Assembly: GCA_014799665.1 (NCBI GenBank)
Contig: JAAVHP010000006.1
Coordinates: forward strand, 2,689 to 66,688
Source: Clostridiales bacterium
Lineage (GTDB): Bacteria > Bacillota > Clostridia > Christensenellales > Pumilibacteraceae
Direction: 5' to 3'
Length of the DNA stretch: 64,000 nucleotides
Notes under the pieces: generated by a model
Databases searched by the model: none
Told to the model about the DNA's origin: nothing
What the model saw: only the letters and a program-made list of their open reading frames with translations
Made by a program: the position numbers and the translations under genes
In this document: piece by piece, positions 41,491-49,150 of the stretch
Layout: each line of letters starts with the position of its first letter
How positions within the stretch are numbered: position 1 is the first letter of the stretch

Positions 41491-41519
41491 TTGCATTTTT
41501 TTTCGTAAAGTATTACAAT
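41491..41519 (+). promoter_or_regulatory. Promoter of argCBD
   Basis: TTGCAT (41491-41496), 17-bp spacer, TACAAT (41514-41519), 32 bp before argC. No clear ArgR box was recognised. Confidence 0.55.
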
Positions 41520-41551
41520 ATATAAAGATTATCATTTTTTACGGAAGTAAC

Positions 41552-42547
41552 ATGAAGAAGGATAAAATCAAAGTAGGAATAGTCGGCGCAAACGGTTATG
41601 CAGGAGCTGAGGTCATGCGGCTTATTTCGTCGCATCCTTACGCCGAGCTCGTCGCGGTAACAAGCCGAGCGCACTCAGGCAAGCGCGTATGCGACGTCTT
41701 TCCCGCGCTGCCGATCGATCTCGCTTTTACCGATATGACCGATCCCGTGCTCTTATCGTGCGACGTGGTGTTTGTTGCCCTACCGCAAACAGCGGGCGCG
41801 GAGCTAGTTGGAAAGCTTATCGATGCGAACGTGCGCGTTATCGATCTTTCCGCCGATTATCGGTTCGACGATATCGACGTATACAACTCAACCTATGGCG
41901 TTACTCACCCGCGCCCTGATCTTAACAAGCTCGCGGTCTACGGGCTGTGCGAGGTCAATCGCAAACAAATAGCGGGAGCCAAGCTAGTCGCAAACCCCGG
42001 CTGCTACGTTACTAGCGTTCTTCTCCCCATGCTTCCGCTGTGCAAGATGGGCTTAGCCGCAAACATAATTGCGGACAGCAAGAGCGGCGTTAGCGGCGCG
42101 GGCCGCAAGAGCGACGAGGCGTATTCGTTCTGCACTCTCGACGAGAACTTCAAGGCGTATGGACTTTTCACCCACCGTCACGCGCCCGAGATGCGCGAAA
42201 AATTAGGCGTTGACGTACTCTTTACGCCCCACCTTTTGCCCATCAAGCGCGGTATACTCTCGACGGTGTATTTCACTACTCCCGATCCCGAAAAGGCGGA
42301 AAATGTTCTCAAAAGCTCATATCACGGCGAAACGTTCATACAATATAGCGATAGTCTTCCCGAAATATCGAGCGTTGCGCACACCAACCGCTGTATTTAC
42401 TCGGCGCGGTTCGACGGCAACCGCGGTATCGTCGTGTCCGTCATAGACAACCTTTTAAAGGGTGCGGCGGGACAAGCTGTTCAGAACATGAACATTATGT
42501 TCGGCATAAACGAAACGGCGGGACTGCCCGTACACTCACCTATTTAA
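41552..42547 (+). CDS. argC: N-acetyl-gamma-glutamyl-phosphate reductase
   Basis: 331 residues. NADP-binding GIVGANGYAGAEVMRL at the N-terminus, catalytic Cys in ANPGCYVTS (about 149) and the HxxE-type RHAPEM segment. Reduces N-acetylglutamyl phosphate to the semialdehyde, third step of arginine synthesis. First gene after the island; GGAAG precedes ATG. Followed 33 bases later by argB. Intact. Confidence 0.95.
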   Translation: MKKDKIKVGIVGANGYAGAEVMRLISSHPYAELVAVTSRAHSGKRVCDVFPALPIDLAFTDMTDPVLLSCDVVFVALPQTAGAELVGKLIDANVRVIDLSADYRFDDIDVYNSTYGVTHPRPDLNKLAVYGLCEVNRKQIAGAKLVANPGCYVTSVLLPMLPLCKMGLAANIIADSKSGVSGAGRKSDEAYSFCTLDENFKAYGLFTHRHAPEMREKLGVDVLFTPHLLPIKRGILSTVYFTTPDPEKAENVLKSSYHGETFIQYSDSLPEISSVAHTNRCIYSARFDGNRGIVVSVIDNLLKGAAGQAVQNMNIMFGINETAGLPVHSPI

Positions 42548-42580
42548 TTTCGGTAATTTTTCAGTTAAGGCAAAAAAGAC

Positions 42581-43447
42581 ATGAACGAAAACTTTAAATC
42601 GACTATCGAACGCGCACAGATAATATGCGAGGCGCTGCCCTATATACGAAAGTATTCGGGCAAGACGCTCGTCGTTAAGTACGGCGGCAACGCTATGAAC
42701 GACGAGGCGGTAACAACCACTATTCTGCAAGACATAGCGGCGCTTAAAATCGTCGGGGTCAATCCCATACTCGTACACGGCGGCGGGCCGGAGATCAATA
42801 AGCTCCTCGGCAAGCTCGGCATACAGTCTCAGTTTGTCAACGGTATGCGCGTTACCGACGAACAAACGATGGAAGTCGCGCAAATGACTTTATGCGGGAA
42901 GATCAATAAGAATATCGTCGGCGAGCTCAATTCCATGGGCGTTAAGGCAATCGGGCTTTGCGGCAAGGACGCGCAGCTTATTAAGGCGGAACGGCTCGAC
43001 CCGAAACTTGGATACGTAGGTAAAATCACAGAGATCAACGCCAAGCTTTTGGAAATACTCGCGCGCGACGAATTCATTCCCGTAATCGCCTCGATTGCAA
43101 CCGACGACGCAGGCAATAGCTACAACGTGAACGCCGACGTTGCGGCGGCGGCTATCGGCGCGGCTATGCACGCGGAAAAGCTTTTATTCCTTACCGATAT
43201 TGACGGCATAATGACTGACAAAGATAAAGCAGAAACCAAAATCGATCGAATAAACGTTTCCGAACTTAAAAAGATGATCGAGTCGGGCGCTATTTCGGGC
43301 GGCATGGTGCCCAAGGCGAACAGCTGTATCGACGCTATCGAGCGCGGCATAAACAGCGTTTTCGTGCTTAACGGCACACTCCCCCACTCTATTCTTCTCG
43401 AACTGTTCACCGACAGCGGTATCGGCACAATGATAGAAAACGGATAA
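42581..43447 (+). CDS. argB: Acetylglutamate kinase
   Basis: 288 residues. Amino-acid-kinase motifs VKYGGNAM near the N-terminus, HGGGPEINKLLGKLG and the late GGMVPK loop. Phosphorylates N-acetylglutamate, second step of arginine synthesis. The N-terminal helix present (about 1-25) is of the kind found in arginine-inhibited hexameric enzymes, so feedback inhibition is possible. Weak ribosome site AAGGC. Between argC and argD. Confidence 0.95.
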   Translation: MNENFKSTIERAQIICEALPYIRKYSGKTLVVKYGGNAMNDEAVTTTILQDIAALKIVGVNPILVHGGGPEINKLLGKLGIQSQFVNGMRVTDEQTMEVAQMTLCGKINKNIVGELNSMGVKAIGLCGKDAQLIKAERLDPKLGYVGKITEINAKLLEILARDEFIPVIASIATDDAGNSYNVNADVAAAAIGAAMHAEKLLFLTDIDGIMTDKDKAETKIDRINVSELKKMIESGAISGGMVPKANSCIDAIERGINSVFVLNGTLPHSILLELFTDSGIGTMIENG

Positions 43448-43542
43448 ATTCAAGAGTGCCCGACGTCGCTACGAGACACCACCTCATACCCCCATTTGGG
43501 GAAATTTCTAATTCATAATTCCCAATTCTTTCAAGGTGTGCA

Positions 43543-44733
43543 ATGAATTTTAACAAGATCAAAGAATACGAAGCGCAAAACTATATGCCTGTATTTTCCC
43601 GCACTTCGCTTGCGCTCGACCACGGCGAAGGCAACTGCGTTTACGATATCAACGGAAATAAGTACGTAGATTTCGTGGCGGGCATTGCGTGCAATCTTTT
43701 GGGCTACAACCACCCCGAGTACACTAAGGCTGTTTGCGACCAAATGCACAAGCTCGTACACGTATCCAACCATTACTATACCGACATTCAATCAGAGTAT
43801 ATCCATAATCTATGCGAAGCTTCGGGGTTTTCGCGCGTGTTCCTTTGCAATTCGGGTGCGGAAGCGAACGAGTGCGCTATCAAGCTTGCACGGCGGTATT
43901 TTAAGAACGCAGGCAAGCAAAAGCGCATACTTTATGCGGACGGCGCGTTTCACGGCAGAACGCTCGCCACGCTCACCGTTACGGGTAATCCCTCGCAGCA
44001 CGAGGTTTATTCACCCCTGCCCCAAGGCTTCGACACGTTCAAGTACAACGATTTCGACGATTTCAAGCTTAAACTCACCGACGACGTGGGTGCGGTCATA
44101 CTCGAAACTATACAGGGCGAACGCGGCGTGCGCCCGTTCACAAACGATTTTCTTGTAAACGCTTATGCGCTGTGCAAGTCCAAGGGCGTGCTATTTATAG
44201 TAGACGAGATACAAACGGGCATGGGCAGAACGGGCAAGCTGTTCTCATTCGAGCATTTCGGCATTAAACCCGATATTATAACGCTCGCCAAGGGCATTGC
44301 AGGTGGTCTTCCCATGGGTGCGTGCCTTGCGACCGAGGAAGTCGGTACGGCGTTCGCGCTCGGCGATCACGGCTCGACCTTCGGCGGCAACGCGCTTTGC
44401 TGCGCGGCTGCGAACAAGGTTCTCGAAATTTTGCAAAACGGGCTGCTCGATCAAGCGGCTCAAATCGGCGAATATCTCGGCGAAAGAATAGCGCATTTTT
44501 CCAAGTACAACTTTATAACCGACATACGCGGCAAGGGGCTTATGCGCGGCATACAACTCTCCGAAAAGATAAACGCGCATGAGTTCGAAGGCAAACTTCG
44601 CGAGCAAGGGTATCTCATAAACGTGGCGGGCAATAACACGATCAGGCTCATTCCCCCGCTCACCATTACCAAGGCGGAGATCGACGGGCTTATCGACGCG
44701 CTCGATAAAATCTGTGCTTCGACCAATTTATAG
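43543..44733 (+). CDS. argD: Acetylornithine aminotransferase
   Basis: 396 residues. Class III aminotransferase with PLP-contact GAEANECAIKLAR, DEIQTGMGRTGK and Schiff-base Lys in TLAKGIAGG (about 250). Converts N-acetylglutamate semialdehyde to N-acetylornithine. TTCAAGGTG lies upstream. The 95-bp gap after argB holds a CCCC-ATTT-GGGG mini-hairpin and an AT-rich dispersed motif. No argE or argJ, needed for deacetylation, is visible in the window. Confidence 0.93.
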   Translation: MNFNKIKEYEAQNYMPVFSRTSLALDHGEGNCVYDINGNKYVDFVAGIACNLLGYNHPEYTKAVCDQMHKLVHVSNHYYTDIQSEYIHNLCEASGFSRVFLCNSGAEANECAIKLARRYFKNAGKQKRILYADGAFHGRTLATLTVTGNPSQHEVYSPLPQGFDTFKYNDFDDFKLKLTDDVGAVILETIQGERGVRPFTNDFLVNAYALCKSKGVLFIVDEIQTGMGRTGKLFSFEHFGIKPDIITLAKGIAGGLPMGACLATEEVGTAFALGDHGSTFGGNALCCAAANKVLEILQNGLLDQAAQIGEYLGERIAHFSKYNFITDIRGKGLMRGIQLSEKINAHEFEGKLREQGYLINVAGNNTIRLIPPLTITKAEIDGLIDALDKICASTNL

Positions 44734-44794
44734 AATTTGTAAAAATATTATTGCAAACCCAAAGTAAGGTTTTCTTACTTCTTTCCCAAAAGAA

Positions 44795-44840
44795 GCAAGT
44801 AAAAGCGCGCATTGCCTGTCAATTGCGCGTTTTTACTTGC
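44795..44840 (+). terminator. Terminator after argD
   Basis: GCAAGTAAAAGCGCGCA (44795-44811) pairs with TGCGCGTTTTTACTTGC (44824-44840) except for one G-T pair. A second smaller hairpin AAGTAAG/CTTACTT lies at 44762-44780. Confidence 0.65.
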
Positions 44841-44865
44841 TATCAAACAAAAATAATGATATAAT
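44837..44865 (+). promoter_or_regulatory. Promoter of argF-GNAT-degV
   Basis: TTGCTA (44837-44842), 17-bp spacer, TATAAT (44860-44865). The -35 uses the last bases of the preceding terminator stem. Confidence 0.7.
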
Positions 44866-44910
44866 ATATAAATAATTTACCAATCAAATACCCCGATTTT
44901 AAGGAGAATT

Positions 44911-45852
44911 ATGGACGTATCATCGTATAAAGCAAAAGGCAAGATCGAGCACAAGCATTTGCTTAACTTGCTCGACTATTCGACTTCAGACATTTACGAA
45001 ATTTTGCATCTTGCGGACAAGCTCAAAAACGCGTTCAAGCGCGGCAAAAAGCACGAGCTTTTAAAGGGCAAGACTCTCGCTATGATATTCAGTAAATCTT
45101 CTACACGCACGCGCGTATCCTTCGAAATGGGTATGCACCAGCTCGGCGGACACTCGCTGTTTTTATCGAGCAACGATATTCAGCTCGGTCGCGGCGAAAC
45201 GATACAGGACACCGCGCAGGTGCTGTCGCGCTACGGCATAGACGGCGTTATGATCCGCACGTTTAAGCAGTCAGACGTAGAGGAGCTTGCCAAGTACGGT
45301 AGCTTTTCGGTCATAAACGGACTTACCGACGACTTCCATCCCTGCCAAGCACTCGCCGATATTTTCACGCTGTACGAGAACTACGGACACCTTAACGGCA
45401 TTAAGCTCGCCTACTTCGGCGACGGCAATAACATGGCGCACTCGCTCATGCTCGCGGGCGCAAAGACGGGCATGAACGTTTGCATTTGCTCGCCTAAGGG
45501 CTTCCAGCCCAATCCAGAAATCACCGCTGCCGCGCAAAAGTTCGGCAACGTGACCGTCACAGATAACGTCGAAGAAGCGGCTTCTGGCGCGGACGCGCTC
45601 TATACCGACGTTTTCTTCTCCATGGGTCAAGCCAAAGACCCCGCCAAGGAAAAGGCGCTCATGCCCTATCAGGTGAACGAAAAAGTGTTCTCGCTCGCAA
45701 ACAAGGACGCGGTGTTTATGCACTGCTTGCCCGCGCACCGAGGCGAGGAAGTTACGACCGAAGTAATCGACTCCACGCGCTCGATAATCTTTCAGGAAGC
45801 CGAGAACCGCTTACACGTGCAAAAAGCGGTCATGTGCCTATTGATGCGCTAA
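44911..45852 (+). CDS. argF: Ornithine carbamoyltransferase
   Basis: 313 residues; AAGGAG before ATG. Carbamoyl-phosphate loop SKSSTRTRVSF, ornithine-side DDFHPCQALADI and HCLPAHRGEEV near the C-terminus are all present. Forms citrulline from ornithine. Followed 19 bases later by a GNAT gene. argG and argH are not in the window. Confidence 0.95.
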   Translation: MDVSSYKAKGKIEHKHLLNLLDYSTSDIYEILHLADKLKNAFKRGKKHELLKGKTLAMIFSKSSTRTRVSFEMGMHQLGGHSLFLSSNDIQLGRGETIQDTAQVLSRYGIDGVMIRTFKQSDVEELAKYGSFSVINGLTDDFHPCQALADIFTLYENYGHLNGIKLAYFGDGNNMAHSLMLAGAKTGMNVCICSPKGFQPNPEITAAAQKFGNVTVTDNVEEAASGADALYTDVFFSMGQAKDPAKEKALMPYQVNEKVFSLANKDAVFMHCLPAHRGEEVTTEVIDSTRSIIFQEAENRLHVQKAVMCLLMR

Positions 45853-45871
45853 ACGCAGGAGTATACCTAAG

Positions 45872-46381
45872 ATGTTCCTTGCAATACGCCGCGCGGACGA
45901 GGCGGACGCCCCCGCCGTGCTCAAAGTCACCAAAGAGTCGTTCTCTTTATATCAAGAGGATCTGCACGTCACTTACGAAGTAAAAGCGCTCAAAGAAACG
46001 CTCGACACCACCCTTTTCGATATACGAAATAATGCGGTGTTCGTAGTAGAGCGGTTCGGCGAGCTGGTCGGCGCTATCCGCATCAAAAAGCTTTCCGACG
46101 ATTTGTGGTATATATATCGATTCGGCGTAAGCCCCAAGATCTCCAATTCGGGACTTGGCTCGGCGCTCCTTGACGCCGCCGTCGAGTACGCAAGAGAGAA
46201 CGGCGCAAAGGCTATTACCCTTCACACAAATGCTAAGTATTATAGGCTGGCGCGGTACTACTACGGCAAGCAGTTTTACGTCCACTCGACGGCGTTCGAC
46301 CGCGGGTACGTACGCGCGCTGTTCGTGCTCGAACTCGAAGGCGCAGGCGCCGTAGATCTCTCGCCCGCTTTCCTACAATAA
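45872..46381 (+). CDS. GNAT acetyltransferase in the arginine cluster
   Basis: 169 residues; AGGAGTATACC before ATG. GNAT fold: a beta strand with GELVGAIRIKKL, the acetyl-CoA loop region GVSPKISNSGLGSALLDAA (R/Q-x-x-G-x-G/A degenerate as SNSGLGS) and the helix-strand HTNAKYYRLARYYYGKQF. Soluble. Its place directly behind argF raises the possibility that it supplies N-acetylglutamate, as short GNAT-type ArgA enzymes do, but side-chain specificity cannot be read from the sequence. Confidence 0.75.
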   Translation: MFLAIRRADEADAPAVLKVTKESFSLYQEDLHVTYEVKALKETLDTTLFDIRNNAVFVVERFGELVGAIRIKKLSDDLWYIYRFGVSPKISNSGLGSALLDAAVEYARENGAKAITLHTNAKYYRLARYYYGKQFYVHSTAFDRGYVRALFVLELEGAGAVDLSPAFLQ

Positions 46382-46450
46382 CATTTACAAATGATTGATT
46401 TTATTTTTAACGAAAGACGAAAAATACACGAAGTAAATTCAAGAGGAATT

Positions 46451-47314
46451 ATGGACTTCATCATTGCAACCGACAGCACCAGCGATCTTACCAAAGAGCA
46501 GCTACGCGAAATGGATATCGTATCGTGCGAATTACTGTATTTCGTCAACGACGTTATGTACGGCGACAGCGACGCCAACCAGCTTAAATTCAATCAGTTC
46601 TATGATGCTATGCGGCTCGGCGCGCGCACGAGCACGTCAATGGTCAACGAACAAACCGCCAAAGATTTTTTGGAAAATCTTTTATCCGATGGCAAGAACG
46701 TACTGTATCTCGCGTTCGACAGCGCTCTGTCGGGCACTTACGAAAACTTTAAACGCGTTGCGGACGAGCTTAACGCTACGCATGAAAACAAGGTTTACGT
46801 AGTCGATTCCAAGTGCGCGTCGGGCGGCGAAGGGTTGTTCGTTACGCTCGTCAACGATAAGCGCATGAGCGGCGCGACCTTCGAGGAGACGTGCACTTAT
46901 GCCGACGAGGTGCGCGACCGCGTTCTGCATTATTTCGTGGTCGATAACCTTAAATACCTCGCACGCGGCGGACGGCTTAGCAAGGGCTCGGCGTTCTTCG
47001 GGAATATGCTCAACATAAAGCCCGTATTGCACGTGGACGAGATCGGTAGGCTTGTGCCTATTAAGAAAGTATCTGGCAGAGTTAAGTCGCTCAGGATGCT
47101 CGTAGAAAAGATGGAAGATCGGTATAACCGCGAGAGCGAGACCGTTTATATCACGCACGGAGATTGCTTCGACGACGCCAAGTTTGTTGCCGACGCTATT
47201 ACCGAGAAGTTCGGCATTACGCCTAAGATCATGCCGCTCAGCTTCGTTATAGGCAGCCATTCGGGTCCAGGCACCGTTGCCCTATTCTTCACAGGCGATA
47301 ATAGAGCCGAATAG
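46451..47314 (+). CDS. DegV family fatty-acid-binding protein (FakB-type)
   Basis: 287 residues from ATG 46451, with AGAGGA upstream; the frame opens earlier, but DegV sequences begin at DFIIATDSTSDL. Signature elements: ATDSTSDL at the start, TSMVNEQ, DSALSGTYEN and the late VIGSHSGPGTVALFF. DegV proteins bind fatty acids for phosphorylation by FakA, whose gene is at 10643. Terminator at 47368. Confidence 0.9.
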   Translation: MDFIIATDSTSDLTKEQLREMDIVSCELLYFVNDVMYGDSDANQLKFNQFYDAMRLGARTSTSMVNEQTAKDFLENLLSDGKNVLYLAFDSALSGTYENFKRVADELNATHENKVYVVDSKCASGGEGLFVTLVNDKRMSGATFEETCTYADEVRDRVLHYFVVDNLKYLARGGRLSKGSAFFGNMLNIKPVLHVDEIGRLVPIKKVSGRVKSLRMLVEKMEDRYNRESETVYITHGDCFDDAKFVADAITEKFGITPKIMPLSFVIGSHSGPGTVALFFTGDNRAE

Positions 47315-47367
47315 CTTTTTCTTTCATTTTTTGAAAAAAAGGGAAGAAACTTTTACACTAAAATATT

Positions 47368-47398
47368 AAAGAGTGGTTAAACCTAACCACTCTTTTTA
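47368..47398 (+). terminator. Terminator of degV
   Basis: AAAGAGTGGTTA (47368-47379) and TAACCACTCTTT (47384-47395) are perfectly complementary, then TT; A/T-rich ends allow bidirectional use with the convergent gene. Confidence 0.85.
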
Positions 47399-47411
47399 GT
47401 TTTATCTTAAA

Positions 47412-48389
47412 TTAAAAATCGTCTATATGTTTCCACCCGCTTATGTCGGGAACCTTGCCGCCGAGAAAGTCTTTTAATATTGTCAGAAGTTCTTGCTCGG
47501 TCATATCGTCGGTGCCGAATATGCGCAGAACCTTGCCGTCGCGGCGTTGCGCTTCCGCGTGGCATTTACCGTCCTCGAAGCCCATGGCTTGAATAAAAGT
47601 AAACTCATCGATCGGCACGCGAGGTTCCAAAACCATAAAGGTTTCGGGCGTTTCTTTCAAAAATAAAACCGCCTTTTCTATATCCCTGATTCTGGGATTT
47701 TTGATCTTTGTAGCGTCGAGACTCCCGAAGGTAAGAGTAAACTTCACAGTAATATCTCCTTTATTGTCAGAAACCGTTTGCCTGGGTTGCTCTGTTTTTT
47801 CCGGTTGATCCGTTTTTTCGTGTTGTTCGTCCTCGATTTTTTCGTTATTATCGGTATTCGAGGGATTTTCCGCTTCCAAGCGTTGCTTTTTCCATGCTTT
47901 TGCTATGCCGCCGAATATTTTACAATACACCACGACAGTGACGATGAAGCCCACGCCGACCACTACGGAGAAAACGATCGACCATGCCAGGCTTGTGCTC
48001 AAATCCGGGTCATCGCCGACAGGTATACTGCTACCCTCTCCGTCTATATATATTTCTATTTTATGCCCTATATACGCGGATACTTCGTCTGAGTCGACCC
48101 TATTCCAATAACCTGTATAGCGCACGCCGTTTTCGTCGGTGTATTCGTATTTCAAAAGTCGTTTTGACGAGCCCTTGCTGCTTGTCGGTATGTCGCCGAC
48201 GATTTCCGCCTCAACAATTACGCCGCTATCGATTGCGGCTTGCTGTCCAAGCCCGTCGATATACGAAATGATATTCCGTGCGGCAAAAAACCCGACAAAG
48301 CACAAAAGCCCGCCGCAAACCAAAGTCAACAAGCCAAACAATCTTATAAGTTCGAATATTCTATAAGATTTACTCTTAACTTTGCTCAC
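47412..48389 (-). CDS. Two-span membrane protein, DUF3592-like, of unknown function
   Basis: 325 residues. First membrane segment about 17-38, an external DUF3592-like beta domain about 50-125 (LKYEYTDENGVRYTGYW), second segment about 133-158, then a hydrophilic Glu/Gln/Lys-rich linker (about 175-210) and a cytoplasmic C-terminal domain (about 215-325) not recognised. It is convergent with degV. The gap 48390-48568 upstream holds no gene; yfbR lies beyond on the same strand. Confidence 0.65.
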   Translation of the reverse strand: MSKVKSKSYRIFELIRLFGLLTLVCGGLLCFVGFFAARNIISYIDGLGQQAAIDSGVIVEAEIVGDIPTSSKGSSKRLLKYEYTDENGVRYTGYWNRVDSDEVSAYIGHKIEIYIDGEGSSIPVGDDPDLSTSLAWSIVFSVVVGVGFIVTVVVYCKIFGGIAKAWKKQRLEAENPSNTDNNEKIEDEQHEKTDQPEKTEQPRQTVSDNKGDITVKFTLTFGSLDATKIKNPRIRDIEKAVLFLKETPETFMVLEPRVPIDEFTFIQAMGFEDGKCHAEAQRRDGKVLRIFGTDDMTEQELLTILKDFLGGKVPDISGWKHIDDF

Positions 48390-48544
48390 GACGGACCTCA
48401 GTAATTATTAGAGATAAAAGATTCTTCGCCGACGCTCAAAATGACCGAACAGTATGGCGTAAAGAAATTGATAACGACACTTAATTGATTGGGTGTAACA
48501 AAGTAATACTCACTTAGTAAACACACAACATCAAAGGTTTCTTG

Positions 48545-48568
48545 CCTACTTCTTTTCAAAGAAGTAGG
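48545..48568. repeat. Palindrome directly after yfbR
   Basis: CCTACTTCTTT and AAAGAAGTAGG are perfectly complementary around TC, ending one base from the yfbR stop. A related ACTTCTTT/AAAGAAG motif occurs at 44777-44799. No T tail on the minus strand, so terminator function is uncertain. Confidence 0.5.
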
Positions 48569-49150
48569 TCAATCGAGCAAGCTGTCCAAGCTCATGGAAT
48601 ACGCGGGGATAAACACGTCGAGGAAATATTTAACCGATTTCTCGGGCACACCGACAAGACTGTCGAGCGTTGCGGCATACGCCTTTTCGAACTCTTTATT
48701 CCCCACCGCGAGTTCTTCCACGCACTTAATGAGCGCGCTCATTTTATCGGCGCGTTTCACAATCGCGTACTCGGCGCATTTCTTATCGGGCTTGACGAAC
48801 GGCGCAAACGCCGACCTAAGCTCGTTGGGAAGCGTGTCTACAAGCTTCTGCTCGGCGCGGTGCTCTATGTTCTTATACGCGCGGTTGATGTCGTCGTCGT
48901 AATACTTGACGGGCGTGGGAAGATCGCCCGTTACGACCTCGGCGCTCTCGTGATAGAGCGCAAGCACTGCCGCAAGGTTAGCGTCGAGCTTTCCGCCGTA
49001 CACCGTGTTTTCTATAACGCACAGCGCGTGAGCGATCATGGCAACCTGCATGGTATGCTGCGCCACGTCCTCGACCGAGGTATTGCGCATGAGCGCCCAG
49101 CGGTCGATCAGTTTCATCCTATCGAGGAACGCGAAAAATTTACTCGTCAT
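48569..49150 (-). CDS. yfbR: YfbR-like 5'-deoxynucleotidase with an altered HD motif
   Basis: 193 residues. Close in layout to E. coli YfbR: RMKLIDRWALMRNT, EDVAQHT (His32), YHESAEVVTGDLPTPVKYY and the late VKRADKM aspartate. YfbR removes phosphate from deoxynucleoside monophosphates. The metal-binding HD dyad reads His67-Glu68, an Asp-to-Glu change. It overlaps the tkt stop by 11 bases and is the last gene of the pgm-tkt-yfbR unit. Confidence 0.85.
   Translation of the reverse strand: MTSKFFAFLDRMKLIDRWALMRNTSVEDVAQHTMQVAMIAHALCVIENTVYGGKLDANLAAVLALYHESAEVVTGDLPTPVKYYDDDINRAYKNIEHRAEQKLVDTLPNELRSAFAPFVKPDKKCAEYAIVKRADKMSALIKCVEELAVGNKEFEKAYAATLDSLVGVPEKSVKYFLDVFIPAYSMSLDSLLD

Larger units (their letters stand above)
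41077..41551. other. Gene-free right edge of the island
   Basis: 475 bases without a gene. It contains the small hairpin ACGGAC-AGATA-GTCCGT (41209-41225), the TCCGTCATTC copy (41221-41230) that matches the tRNA-Gln fragment, the long hairpin at 41234-41272 and the argC promoter. Base composition changes from AT-rich island to core sequence here, so the boundary is probably within 41.1-41.3 kb. Confidence 0.5.
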
